From Nocardia jejuensis NBRC 103114 (GTDB taxonomy: Bacteria; Actinomycetota; Actinomycetes; Mycobacteriales; Mycobacteriaceae), in NCBI RefSeq assembly GCF_001613145.1, contig NZ_BDBU01000010.1:124001-188000 (forward strand): a stretch of DNA of 64,000 nt, written 5' to 3'. The position numbers were made by a program, and so were the translations under genes. A model generated the notes under the pieces. That model was not told the origin of the DNA, searched no databases, and saw only the letters and a program-made list of their open reading frames with translations. Of the stretch, positions 1 through 9,900 are shown piece after piece. Position 1 is the stretch's first letter. The number at the start of each line of letters is the position of its first letter.

Positions 1-380
1 CCGGTGAGGGAGTTGCGGCCCACCCGCGTCACCCCGGGGGCCGCGACCTCGCCGGGGTTCTCGGAGTCGGCGACCGTGCTCGCCTCGGCCGAGACCTCGG
101 CGGTGTCGAGGTAGACGCGCGCGCCCTCGGCGATTGCCTGCGGCACCGGCACGGCGAACTGACCGAACGGGGTGTCGACCACCACGCCGGGCTGCGCGCC
201 GCCGGTGGCGGGCTGATTGTCCACGACAGCCGACTGGCTGTCGTCGTTCGAAACCGGTTCCGCCGCAGCGGTTCCGGCACTGGCGAGCGCTGCCACGATC
301 GGCAGCGCTCCCGCCATGGCCAGGGAGGAGATGCGCCGGCGGACCGGCGAAATCTGATCGGCCGGTTGGCGTTTGCCCAT
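1..380 (-). CDS. Secreted protein of unknown function, N-terminal part only
   Basis: An open frame reads leftwards from ATG at 380 to the window edge without a stop (126 codons visible), so the C-terminus is missing. The first ~39 residues form an export signal: a basic start including RRR, a hydrophobic Ala/Leu stretch and an AAA-type cleavage context followed by EPVSNDD. The mature part is Ala/Val/Gly-rich with a segment reading VVVDTPFGQFAVPVPQAI. I do not recognise the family. The basic PVRRRIS stretch could suit Tat or Sec export. It lies downstream of ndh on the same strand, with a hairpin between them, so it is probably transcribed separately. Confidence 0.6.
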   Translation of the reverse strand, partial: MGKRQPADQISPVRRRISSLAMAGALPIVAALASAGTAAAEPVSNDDSQSAVVDNQPATGGAQPGVVVDTPFGQFAVPVPQAIAEGARVYLDTAEVSAEASTVADSENPGEVAAPGVTRVGRNSLT

Positions 381-423
381 GAATGACCTTTCTCACGAAT
401 GTCGACAGATGCCGAACATTCGG

Positions 424-475
424 ATCCGGCTGGTGTGCCGGATTGGTCGGGTCATCCCCCGGTGACAGTCGGGGG
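424..475 (-). terminator. Hairpins after ndh
   Basis: A perfect 7-bp stem (ATCCGGC/GCCGGAT, 424-443) and a C5/G5 stem (456-460 with 471-475) lie just beyond the ndh stop codon. There is no T-run, which is common for actinobacterial terminators. Termination is inferred. Confidence 0.45.
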
Positions 476-1924
476 TCAGACAGCCTTGGGTTCGGTTTCC
501 GTCCCAGGCTTCACATTCGCCACGGATTTGCCATTGCCCGTAGGGTATTCGCCGCCGATCTGCTTGTGCAGCTCCAGCGCCTCGTCCGGATCGTCCAGTG
601 CCTCGAGCGCGAGCCGGGCGAAGACCCACTGCTCGGTGGCGGCCATCTGACCGCGATGGCGGCCGAGGAAGGAGGTGAACCACTGCAGCACGGTGACGAA
701 CCGGCTGCGGAAACCGACCAGGTAGTACAGATGCAGTGCCAGCCACGCCAGCCAGGCGATGAACCCGCTGAACTCCAGCTTGCCGATCTGGCAGACCGCG
801 TTGAACCGCGACACGGTGGCCATCGAGCCCTTGTCGAAGTACTTGAACGGCTTGCGATCGGCGGGCTTCTGACCGTGCTCGACCTCGGCCTTGATGGCCT
901 TGGCCGCGTAGGTGCCGCCCTGGATCGCGCCCTGGGCCTGTCCGGGCACGCCCGGCACGGACATCAGGTCGCCGACCACGAAGACGTTCGGGTAGCCCTT
1001 GATGGTCAGGTCGGGTTCGACGACGACGCGTCCGGCGCGGTCGGTCTCGGTGCCCTCGGAGCCCGCGGCCAGGATCTTGCCGAGCTCGCTGGCCTGCACG
1101 CCCGCGGACCACACCTTGCAGGCGGATTCGATACGCCGCTCGGAGCCGTCCGGTTCCTTCACGGTCACGCCGCGCGCGTCGACATTGGTGACGATGGCGT
1201 TGAGCTGGATCTCCACGCCCATCTTCTCGAGCCGCTTGTGCGCCTTGCCGCCGAGTTTGGGGCCCATCGGCTTGAGCACCGCGTCCGCGCCCTCGATGAG
1301 GATGACCCGGGTGTCGCGGGTGTCGATGTTGCGGAAGGTGCCGTCCAGGGTGCGATCGGCGAGTTCCGCGATCTGCCCGGCCAATTCGACGCCGGTGGGG
1401 CCCGCGCCGACCACGCAGAAGGTCATGAACCGGTCGCGGGTCTCCTGATCCTTGGCCAGCTCGGCCTCCTCGAAGGAGCCCAGGATGCGGGCGCGTAGCT
1501 CGAGCGCGTCGTCGATGGTCTTCATGCCCGGCGCGTAGGTGGCGAAGTGGTCGTTGCCGAAGTAGGACTGCTGCGCACCGGCCGCGACGATGATGCTGTC
1601 GAACGGGGTGACGGTGTCCTGGTTGAGCAGGCGGGAGGTGACGGTGCCGTTCTTGACGTCGATGTCGTTGACGTCGCCCATGATGACCCGGACGTTGCGC
1701 TGCTTGCGCAGCACGATGCGGGTGGCGGGCGCGATCTCGCCGACGGACAGGATGCCGGTCGCGACCTGGTACAGCAGCGGCTGGAACAGGTGCGTGGAGG
1801 TCTTGGAGATGAGGGTGATGTCGACGTCGGCCTTGCGCAGGTGCTTGCATGCGAAGAGGCCACCGAACCCTGACCCGATCACCACAACGCGATGGCGTTG
1901 TTGCGTGGATTTATCGGCGTTCAT
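476..1924 (-). CDS. ndh: Type II (non-proton-pumping) NADH dehydrogenase
   Basis: This is a single-subunit FAD enzyme that passes electrons from NADH to menaquinone at the inner face of the membrane without pumping protons. It has 482 residues. The FAD-binding GSGFGG is at 17-22 and the NADH-binding GAGPTG at about 173-178. The conserved LFQPLLYQVATG is near 46-57 and a late VVGDLMSVPG motif closes the FAD site. A hydrophobic amphipathic segment (FIAWLAWLALHLYYLVG), typical of NDH-2 membrane attachment, lies near the C-terminus. The length is slightly above the mycobacterial enzymes because of a polar tail. It is monocistronic by spacing, with hairpins downstream. Confidence 0.95.
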   Translation of the reverse strand: MNADKSTQQRHRVVVIGSGFGGLFACKHLRKADVDITLISKTSTHLFQPLLYQVATGILSVGEIAPATRIVLRKQRNVRVIMGDVNDIDVKNGTVTSRLLNQDTVTPFDSIIVAAGAQQSYFGNDHFATYAPGMKTIDDALELRARILGSFEEAELAKDQETRDRFMTFCVVGAGPTGVELAGQIAELADRTLDGTFRNIDTRDTRVILIEGADAVLKPMGPKLGGKAHKRLEKMGVEIQLNAIVTNVDARGVTVKEPDGSERRIESACKVWSAGVQASELGKILAAGSEGTETDRAGRVVVEPDLTIKGYPNVFVVGDLMSVPGVPGQAQGAIQGGTYAAKAIKAEVEHGQKPADRKPFKYFDKGSMATVSRFNAVCQIGKLEFSGFIAWLAWLALHLYYLVGFRSRFVTVLQWFTSFLGRHRGQMAATEQWVFARLALEALDDPDEALELHKQIGGEYPTGNGKSVANVKPGTETEPKAV

Positions 1925-2098
1925 CTAGTCCCTGCTCCTGCCAGACGGTGAAACTACGACACTTCACGCCCAACGGTAGTACGGCACGAGGCACGACGAC
2001 CAATCAGGACCAAACGGAAACCGGCCGGTACGGCGTATTCAGAAAATACAACAGGTCGGTAGTTCAGCGTGGAAAGCCGTGGTCACGGTGGCAGGTCG

Positions 2099-2124
2099 GG
2101 TTCCCGGACGCGAATCCGGGAACC
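2099..2124 (-). terminator. Perfect 10-bp hairpin after the beta-lactamase-like gene
   Basis: GGTTCCCGGA pairs perfectly with TCCGGGAACC around a 6-nt loop, 15 bp past the stop of the minus-strand gene at 2139. It is a probable intrinsic terminator and also insulates the upstream region of ndh. Confidence 0.6.
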
Positions 2125-2138
2125 GCGGCCTCAGGGTC

Positions 2139-3035
2139 TCAGCGTCCGGAGAAGAGCAACTGCGCGACGTGCGTGGTGGTCTCGGAGCCGTCGGCGTAAC
2201 CGCCGCCCACGCCCTGCTCGGTCATGATCGCGAGGGTGTAGCGCTCGTTCGGCCCGGCGAAGCCGACCGAGTTGACCACCCAGCCGCCCTGCTCGTCGGA
2301 CCAGCCGTTCTTGAGGCCGGGCTGCATCGCGGCGCCCGCGCCCCACACACCCCAGTGCTGGTTGGTGTCGACCTTGCGCATGCGGTCCACCAGGTAGGCG
2401 CGATCGTCCGGATGCATCTTGGTCAGCACGTTGTCCATCAGCCGGTCCAGATCCGCCGGGGTGCACTGCTGGAAGCCCCAGTCCGGGAACAGCTTGACCT
2501 GCTCGATGGCGGTCACCGGCGGCAGCGGGACCAGTCCGGTCATGCCGTTGGCGCGGAAGGCGTTGTTGTAGGACATCCGATCCAGACCCGCGAACTTGTT
2601 CCACAGGATGTCGGCGGCATTGTCGTTGGAGGTTGCCAGCATGGACTCCATGAGTCCGCGGTCGCCGGGGTCCAGGGTGATGGCTCCGATGCGGGCGCGG
2701 TTCAGCAGATCCTCCGCGATCGCGAGCTTGATGGTGGAGGCGGTCCAGAACATGGTGTCCGCGTTGTCATTCCGGTAAATGCCACCGGAGACGCGATCGC
2801 GCACCACATAACCGGTCACGCCGGGTCTGGTGCGCAGATAGTTGTCGACCGAGGAGATTCGATTGCCGAAGTCGCAATCGAATCCGGCGACGCAGCCCTG
2901 CGCGAGCACCGGGAAGGCGCCGGCGGTGGGCACGAGTACCGGGGCGGCCGGAATGAACGCGGTGGCGGCGAGAACGCAAGCGGAAGCGGCCACGCGGGAG
3001 CGCCGGGCCTTGGGAGAACGCACGATGGGAAACAA
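2139..3035 (-). CDS. Secreted class A beta-lactamase-like serine hydrolase
   Basis: 298 residues. A basic N-terminus and hydrophobic segment (to about residue 40) indicate export. The mature protein resembles the serine beta-lactamase/penicillin-binding fold. An SxxK motif reads STIK at 100-103, and a later KNG near the C-terminal beta strand stands where KTG is usual. The SDN region reads SNDN (136-139), so the exact SxN alignment is uncertain. Cysteines at about 48, 54 and in QQCTP could form disulfides in the cell wall space. Likely roles are a D,D-peptidase or an accessory beta-lactamase. True lactamase activity cannot be inferred because the Glu166-type general base was not identified. 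It is a single gene ended by a hairpin. Confidence 0.75.
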   Translation of the reverse strand: MFPIVRSPKARRSRVAASACVLAATAFIPAAPVLVPTAGAFPVLAQGCVAGFDCDFGNRISSVDNYLRTRPGVTGYVVRDRVSGGIYRNDNADTMFWTASTIKLAIAEDLLNRARIGAITLDPGDRGLMESMLATSNDNAADILWNKFAGLDRMSYNNAFRANGMTGLVPLPPVTAIEQVKLFPDWGFQQCTPADLDRLMDNVLTKMHPDDRAYLVDRMRKVDTNQHWGVWGAGAAMQPGLKNGWSDEQGGWVVNSVGFAGPNERYTLAIMTEQGVGGGYADGSETTTHVAQLLFSGR

Positions 3036-3144
3036 TAGACAGTGAGATGCCGGATTTGCACCTCTTGAGGTCAGGAACGTCGTGTGTTATCGAATCGACG
3101 CTGTCCCAGCGATTTTCGCCGATCGCCGGTGAGTCGCGCGAACG

Positions 3145-3351
3145 TCAGCGGAATACGGCGCGGAGTTCGTCCGCATCGCGACCGTTGAGGCGATAGCAAT
3201 GCTCGAATGCCTCGGTGTGCCGATCCCTCGGCCAGGTGTGCAGGACGACGCCGCGGCCGTAGTGCCGCGAATGCACGAGCTCCCAGTGGTCTCCCACTCG
3301 GCGGACCGTGAACCCGCTCGTGGGCATCAGGGCAATCACCGACGCAGACAT
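3145..3351 (-). CDS. Small conserved-looking protein, unknown function
   Basis: A 68-residue product begins MSASVIALMPTSGFTVRRV and contains a charged, His/Trp-rich centre (WELVHSRHYGRG, LHTWPRDRHTEAF). The frame extends further upstream to 3522, but ATG 3351 follows a GAAAGG-like site and starts exactly where composition becomes protein-like, so I chose it. No signal peptide or membrane helix is seen. It lies upstream of and divergent from recC. I do not recognise a family. Confidence 0.45.
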   Translation of the reverse strand: MSASVIALMPTSGFTVRRVGDHWELVHSRHYGRGVVLHTWPRDRHTEAFEHCYRLNGRDADELRAVFR

Positions 3352-3527
3352 GAACCGAACCAGCCTTTCGTACCTCACCGCCGACCTCGCGAAATGCACT
3401 GTCGCATAGCACACTGCGATTGCGGGATGACGCGCCCTAGCTAATTTTCGGCGTGTGGCCGGTGTCACCCGGCGAGCCCGGGTACCGGGTGTTTGCATGT
3501 CGTTCGCCGACTGTATAAACACAGGTC

Positions 3528-6500
3528 GTGCACATTCATCGGGCCGAGCGTGCGGACACGCTCGCCGACGCGCTTGCCGAGCTCCTCGCGGAACCGCTCG
3601 GCGATCCCTTCACCGCCGAGGTGGTGGCCGTTCCGGCCAAGGGAATCGAGCGCTGGCTCAACCAGCGCATGGCCACCGTCCTGGGCGCGGGCGCGCACGC
3701 GGACGGGGTGTCGGCGAACATCGACTTCGCCGACCCGGCCGCGCTGGTGTCCGCCGTGCTCGCGCAGGCGAGCGGGATGACGGATTCCGCGCAGGATCCG
3801 TGGGCGCCGGAGCGACTGGTGTGGACGGTGCTGCCGGTGCTCGACGAGGTGCTGAGCGAACCGTGGTCCGCGGTGCTGGCCCGGCATCTGGGCAATGGGG
3901 ATCCGAGCGGATACCGGGTGGGGCGGCGCTACGCGACCGCGGCGCGGATCGCTTCGTTGTTCGACAGCTACGGCGCGCAGCGCCCGGCCCTGATCACCGA
4001 CTGGGCCGCGGGCCGCGACACCGACGGCGCGGGCGGGGAGCTGCCCGAGGATCTGCGCTGGCAGCCGCTGCTGTGGCGGCGGCTGCGCGCGGCCGTGGGG
4101 GTGGACAGTCCGGCCGAGCGGCTGGCGGCGGCGTGTGCGCGGCTGCGCGCGGAACCGTCGGTCGTCGCACTGCCGGAACGGATTTCGCTGTTCGGGGTGA
4201 CGCGCTTGAGCACCGATCAGCTCGAGGTGCTCTCGGCGCTCTCGGCCGGGCGGCAGGTGCACCTGTGGCTGGCGCATCCGAGTCCGGCGCTGTGGACCAA
4301 GCTCGCGGACGCCGAGGTGATTCCGAATTCCGGTGTGCGGGTGCGGCATCCGCTGCTCGCGGCACTCGGACGCGATGTGCGGGAACTGCAGGAGCGACTC
4401 TCGGGCTACGACCACATCGACACCTACCATCCACGGCCGGACGAGAACGTCCGCCCGCGCGCGGCGCGCACGCTGCTCTCGGAACTGCAGGCCGCCATCC
4501 GGCAGGACCGCTGGTCGCTCATGCCCGAACCGGCGCTGGCCGACGGCACCGTGACCGTGCACGCCTGCCACGGGCCGTCCCGGCAGGTGGAGGTGCTGCG
4601 CGACGCGCTGCTCGGGGTGTTCTCGGCCGATCCGACGCTGCAACCGCGCGATGTCATCGTCATGTGCCCCGATGTGGAGAGCTACGCGCCGCTGGTGCGG
4701 GCGGCGTTCGGGCAGTGGTCCCTCGACGGCGCCGAGCCCGGGCATCCGGCGCACGGGTTGCGGGTGCGCCTGGCCGATCGCTCCCAGCGCGCGATCAATC
4801 CGCTGCTGGACGTGATCGGCACGCTGCTCGAGCTCGCCGACGGCCGGGTCACCGCCACCGAGGTGCTGGATCTGTGTGCGGCGGAACCGGTTCGGCTGCG
4901 CTGCGGCTTCGACGAGGACGATGTCGAGCGACTGCGCGAGTGGGCCGCGGAGACCGGGGCGCGCTGGGGGATCGGGCAGCGGCAGCGAGTCGCGTTCGGG
5001 CTCGGTGATTTCGCGCAGAACACCGTCAACGCGGCGGTGGATCGCATTCTGCTGGGTGTGGCGGCGGGCGAATCGAGTGAGGACTGGCTCGATCTGGTGC
5101 TGCCGCTGGACGATGTCGACTCCAACGACATCGATCTGGCGGGTCGATTCGCCGAATTCGTGGATCGGCTGGCGGTGTGCCTGCGGGATCTGCGGGGACC
5201 GACGCTCGAGGAGCCGGCCGGGACCGCGCGGCCGGCGTCCGAGTGGGCGGCGGTACTGGGGCGCGCGCTCGAACTGCTCACCGACGTGCCGATCACGCAG
5301 GGCTGGATCGGCGTGCAGGCGCGGCGCGAGCTGGCCTCCGCGCTCGAGCACTCCGGTCGAGTTCCGTTGCGGCTCAGCGATATCGCGGCGCTGCTGGCGG
5401 CACGGCTCTCGGGCAAGGCGTCCCGGGCGAACTTCCGCACCGGTGAGCTGACCGTGTGCACCATGGTGCCGATGCGGTCGGTGCCGCACCGGGTGGTGGT
5501 GCTGCTCGGGCTCGACGACGAGGTGTTCCCGCGCACCGGCGGCGTGGACGGCGATGATGTGCTGGCGCGGCACCGGCTGCCCGGGGATCGTGATTCGCGC
5601 AGCGAGGACCGCCAGCTGCTGCTGGACGCGATCATGGCCGCCGGTGAGCGACTCGTGCTGCTGCACACCGGATCCGATCCCGTCACCGGTGCGCACCGCC
5701 CGCCCGCCATACCGCTCGCGGAGCTGCTGGACACCGTGCGCGCGCACATCGGGGCGGACGCCATGGACGCGGTCGTGACCCGGCACCCGTTGCAGCCCTT
5801 CGATCGCCGCAACTTCCGGGCCGAGAAGCCGTTCAGCTTCGATCGGGTCGCGCTGGCGGGTGCGCTGGCCGCCGGCGCGGCTCCCACACCGCGCCCGGTC
5901 TTCCTGACCGCGCCGCTGCCCGCCCGCGAACGCGGGGATGTGGAGCTGGCGGATCTGGTGTCGTTCGTGGAGCATCCGGTCCGCGCGTTCCTGTGGCAGC
6001 GCTTGGGAATTCGCGTTCCCGAGGACGAGGAGGAGATCGCCGATCGGCTCCCCATCGAGCTCGACGGTCTCACCAAATGGGGGATGGGCGAGCGCATGCT
6101 CAACGCCCGCCTCACCGGTGCGGACCCCGACGTGCTGCGCGCCGCCGAATGGCGACGAGGCGGGCTGCCGCCCTTCGCGCTGGGCGCGGCCGTGCTGGAG
6201 GAGGTCGAGAGCACCGTCGACCGGCTGGTGCGGGTGGCGCAGCCGCTGCACGAGATTCCTTCCCGCACAGTAGATGTCGCCATCGATCTCGGTGATGGCC
6301 GCCGCCTCACCGGCACCGTCCCCGACGTCCACGACGACGCCCTGCTGCGCACCACCTACTCGCGTCTGGCTCCGAAGCATCGGATGGCCGCGTGGGTGCG
6401 CCTGCTCGCGCTGGCGGCCACCGGCGATCACCAGAGCTGGCGCGCGATCACCATCGGGCGCGGCCGGATGAGCCGTCCCGCATGGCGATCCACGCTCACC

Positions 6501-6881
6501 GCGCCCAATGCGCCCGCCGCGCGCGCCCTGCTGCGCGATCTGGTCGCGGTGCGCGATCTGGGCCTGGACGAGCCGCTTCCCATCACACCCGCGGCCTCGG
6601 CCACCTACGCCGAACGGCGCTGCCAGGGCTCCACTCCCGAGGACGCGCTGCTGGCCGCCGAACAGGAATTCGACGGCGGCAAGGACGGTCCCGGCCGCTA
6701 CGGCGAACACACCGATCGCTACCTGCGCTACATCCTGGGCCCCGCTCCGCGCTTCCATCAGCTCACCGAAGCCGCCGCCGACCCGGTCGCGGGACGCGAA
6801 TCCGAACCCACCCGCTTCGGCGACCTGGCGCGCCGCCTCTGGAACCCGTTGCTCACCAACGAGAATCAAGGCCAGCCGTGA
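3528..6881 (+). CDS. recC: RecBCD enzyme subunit RecC
   Basis: The 1117-residue product matches the usual RecC size (about 1120). In RecBCD this subunit holds the enzyme together, splits the strands and scans single-stranded DNA for Chi. The N-terminus (HRAERADTLADALAELLAEPL, then KGIERWLNQRMA) and internal blocks such as VVVLLGLDDEVFPR and ELADLVSFVEHPVRAFL are characteristic of RecC, which keeps a helicase-like fold without ATPase motifs. The start codon is GTG at 3528. recB follows after 49 bp on the same strand, then recD, giving a C-B-D order as in other actinobacteria. Whether this strain also has AddAB/AdnAB cannot be seen here. Confidence 0.93.
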   Translation: MHIHRAERADTLADALAELLAEPLGDPFTAEVVAVPAKGIERWLNQRMATVLGAGAHADGVSANIDFADPAALVSAVLAQASGMTDSAQDPWAPERLVWTVLPVLDEVLSEPWSAVLARHLGNGDPSGYRVGRRYATAARIASLFDSYGAQRPALITDWAAGRDTDGAGGELPEDLRWQPLLWRRLRAAVGVDSPAERLAAACARLRAEPSVVALPERISLFGVTRLSTDQLEVLSALSAGRQVHLWLAHPSPALWTKLADAEVIPNSGVRVRHPLLAALGRDVRELQERLSGYDHIDTYHPRPDENVRPRAARTLLSELQAAIRQDRWSLMPEPALADGTVTVHACHGPSRQVEVLRDALLGVFSADPTLQPRDVIVMCPDVESYAPLVRAAFGQWSLDGAEPGHPAHGLRVRLADRSQRAINPLLDVIGTLLELADGRVTATEVLDLCAAEPVRLRCGFDEDDVERLREWAAETGARWGIGQRQRVAFGLGDFAQNTVNAAVDRILLGVAAGESSEDWLDLVLPLDDVDSNDIDLAGRFAEFVDRLAVCLRDLRGPTLEEPAGTARPASEWAAVLGRALELLTDVPITQGWIGVQARRELASALEHSGRVPLRLSDIAALLAARLSGKASRANFRTGELTVCTMVPMRSVPHRVVVLLGLDDEVFPRTGGVDGDDVLARHRLPGDRDSRSEDRQLLLDAIMAAGERLVLLHTGSDPVTGAHRPPAIPLAELLDTVRAHIGADAMDAVVTRHPLQPFDRRNFRAEKPFSFDRVALAGALAAGAAPTPRPVFLTAPLPARERGDVELADLVSFVEHPVRAFLWQRLGIRVPEDEEEIADRLPIELDGLTKWGMGERMLNARLTGADPDVLRAAEWRRGGLPPFALGAAVLEEVESTVDRLVRVAQPLHEIPSRTVDVAIDLGDGRRLTGTVPDVHDDALLRTTYSRLAPKHRMAAWVRLLALAATGDHQSWRAITIGRGRMSRPAWRSTLTAPNAPAARALLRDLVAVRDLGLDEPLPITPAASATYAERRCQGSTPEDALLAAEQEFDGGKDGPGRYGEHTDRYLRYILGPAPRFHQLTEAAADPVAGRESEPTRFGDLARRLWNPLLTNENQGQP

Positions 6882-6930
6882 ACCCCCGGCGCAGTACCGC
6901 CACGTCCCGCACCGATCTCGGGAGTCCCGA

Positions 6931-9900
6931 ATGACCGACGACCTGTTCTCGATCACCGACCCCGACATCGCCCCGCACCCCACCCCGACCCGCCCTCGCC
7001 GCTCGGACACACCCAAGTCCCAGAAGCCACCCAAGTCGCCGAAGCCCCGCACGCCCCCCACCCCCGCACCGGAAGCCGAACTCTTCACCGTCACCGAGGA
7101 TCTCACCCTGGAGATCCCCGAACTTCTCACCGATGATCCGGATCCCGCGACCACGCCCGCGACGCCGGATCGGCCCGCGGAGGAAGCCGCGGAGGAGCCT
7201 GATGTCGATACCGACGTTGACTCCGATGCCGATGCCGATGCCGATGGCGGTGCTGAGGCTGGTGCCGACACGGACATCGGCATCGACGCCGGTGGCGATG
7301 CGACGGTGGAGCTTCCGGACGTCCCGCTCGATATCGCCGCGTCCGATACTCGGCACGTCGGTGCCGAAACCGATCGCGATACCGACCCCGTCGCGGACGC
7401 GGACGGGTCGGATGTCGACGCCCGTTCGCATCCGCCGGTCGAAGCGGAACCTGATATGGCCGAGCGGATCTCGGCGGATGTGGGCTCCGACAGCGGGACG
7501 ACGGCTGTTGTCACGGACCTGTTCGGAATGACGGCGGTCGCCCCGGGGTCGGATGCGCGCGGGCAGGTGCCGCGGGAGGTGTGGGACGAGGGGTTCGGCG
7601 GGGAGCGGGGGCGGGAACCGCGCGGGGATCTGGATCTGTTCGGGGTCGAAGGCGCTGGAGTGAGCGAGGTGGTGACGCCGGACAGCGGGGACGGTTTCCA
7701 GCTGACCGGGGTGCTGCCCAGCGGGACGACCGTGCTCGAGGCCAGTGCGGGGACCGGCAAGACGTATGCGATCGTGGGGCTCGCGGTGCGGTTCGTGGCC
7801 GAGGCCGGGGTGAACATCTCGGAGTTGCTGCTGGTGACCTTCAGCCGGGCCGCGACGCAGGAGTTGCGCGAGCGCACGCGCGATCGGTTCGTGGGGGCCG
7901 CGGCGGCGCTGGCGGATCCGGAGCGGGCGCGCGCCGAGGGCGATGAGCTGATCCGGCATCTGGCGCAGGCGAATCCGAGTGAGGTGGCGGCGCGGCGCGA
8001 GCGGCTGCTGGCGGCGCTGTCGGACTTCGACGCGGGGACCATCGCGACCACGCACAGCTTCTGCCAGCGGATGCTGGACGAGCTCGGTCTGGCGGGGGAG
8101 CAGGACCCGGGAGTGCGGCTGGTCGAGGGCATCGAGGATGTGGTGTCCACGGTGGCCGACGATCTGTTCCTGAGCCGGTACGCGCGCACGGCGGCCCCGT
8201 TCGGATCGGCGGACGCCGCGCGCCTGGCCGCGGCGGCGGTGGGGGACCGGCACGCGATGCTGGTGCCCGAGGCCGAGGGCGAGGACGATCCGGCGGCGGA
8301 GCGAGTCGCGTTCGCGGACGCGGCGCGCACGGAAACCGCTCGGCGCAAACGGCTCTCGGGCCTGCGCGACTTCGACGACCTGCTGGTGCTGCTGCACGAG
8401 GTGCTCGCTGATCCCGAACACGGACCGCAGGCGTGCGCGCGGATCCGATCGCGCTTCCGGGTCGCGCTGGTGGACGAGTTCCAGGACACCGATCCGCTGC
8501 AGTGGGACATTCTGCGCCGCGCGTTCCACGGGCACACCACGCTGGTGCTGGTCGGGGATCCCAAACAGGCCATCTACGCCTTCCGCGGTGCCGAGGTGCT
8601 CAGCTACCTCGACGCTGTCGCGCACGCGAACGCTCGCCGCGAGCTGACCACCAATCGGCGCAGCGACGCCGGACTGCTGGCCGCGCTCGAGCATCTGCAC
8701 GGTGGAGCGGCGCTGGGGCACAAGGAGATCACCGTGCACCGGGTGGCGCCGACCCGCGCGTTCTCCCGCCTGTCGGGCCCGCCGGAGCGAGTGGTTCCCC
8801 TGCGGCTGAGGTGTTTTCCGCGCACCGGCGCGGGACCGCTGAACAAGTCCGGGTTCCCGACGGTCGGGCGGCAGCGCGAACGCGTCGCCACCGATGTGGC
8901 CGCCGATATCGTCGGACTGCTCGAATCCGGCGTGCGCATCGATTCGGGCACGCCGCACGAGCGTCCGATCGGACCCGGCGATATCGCCGTGCTGGTGCGA
9001 AATCGGGTTCAGCTGGACATGATTCGCAAGGAACTCGAGCTCGCCGGTGTCGCCTCCGTGCTCGCCGGTGGTGCGAGCGTGTTCGGCACGCCCGCCGCCG
9101 CGGAATGGTTGTGGGTGCTGCACGCGCTGGAACAGCCGCATCGCGCCGACCGGGTGCGGTTGGCGGCGGGCAGCGCTCTGCTGGGTATCGACGCCGTCGA
9201 GATCGATGCGGGCGGAGCGGATCTGGTCGGCCGCCTCAGCGCCGAGCTGCGTGATTCGGCCCGCCTGTTCGCCCGCGCCGGATTCGCGGCCGTCTTCGAG
9301 AAGATGAGCGCCGAAACGAAATTGGCCCCGCGCCTACTGGCGCTGGAGGGCGGCGAACGCCGTCTCACCGACCTGCGCCACATCGCCCAGCTGCTCGACG
9401 ACGCCGCTCTCAAGGAGGGCCTGGGACTGACCGCGCTGACCCGCTGGCTGGCCGACCGCGTGCGTGATCCGGCCTCGGGCAGCGTCGCGGGCCGCAGCCG
9501 CCGCCTGGATCGCGATGCCGCGGCCGTGCAGATCGCCACCGTGCACGCCAGTAAGGGCCTCGAATTCCCGGTCGTCTACCTGCCTTTCGCGTGGGACGCC
9601 GCGAAACTGCGCAACCCCCCGACCCAGCTGTTCCACGACGAGCAGGGCCGCCGCGTGCTGGATGTCGGAGGCCCGGACGCTCCCGGCTACAGCACCCGGC
9701 GTCTGCGTGCGGAGGCCGAGGAGCAGGCCGAGGAACTGCGCCTGCTGTACGTGGCCCTGACCCGGGCCGGAGCGCAGGTCGTCGCCTGGTGGGCGCCGTG
9801 CTTCGACACCCAGACCGCGCCGCTGCACCGCATGATCATGGGCCGGGAACCCGGCAGTCCCGCGGTCGCGGACAAGGTGCCGGTGCCCTCTGATCCGGTG

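Noticed and set aside
383..1498. 371-codon plus-strand frame over ndh
   Set aside because: It lies wholly opposite the NDH-2 gene and has shadow composition.
3465..8573. 1702-codon open frame antisense to recC and recB
   Set aside because: Translation is Arg/Ser/Gly/Pro-rich without domains. It mirrors the high third-position GC of the two real genes.
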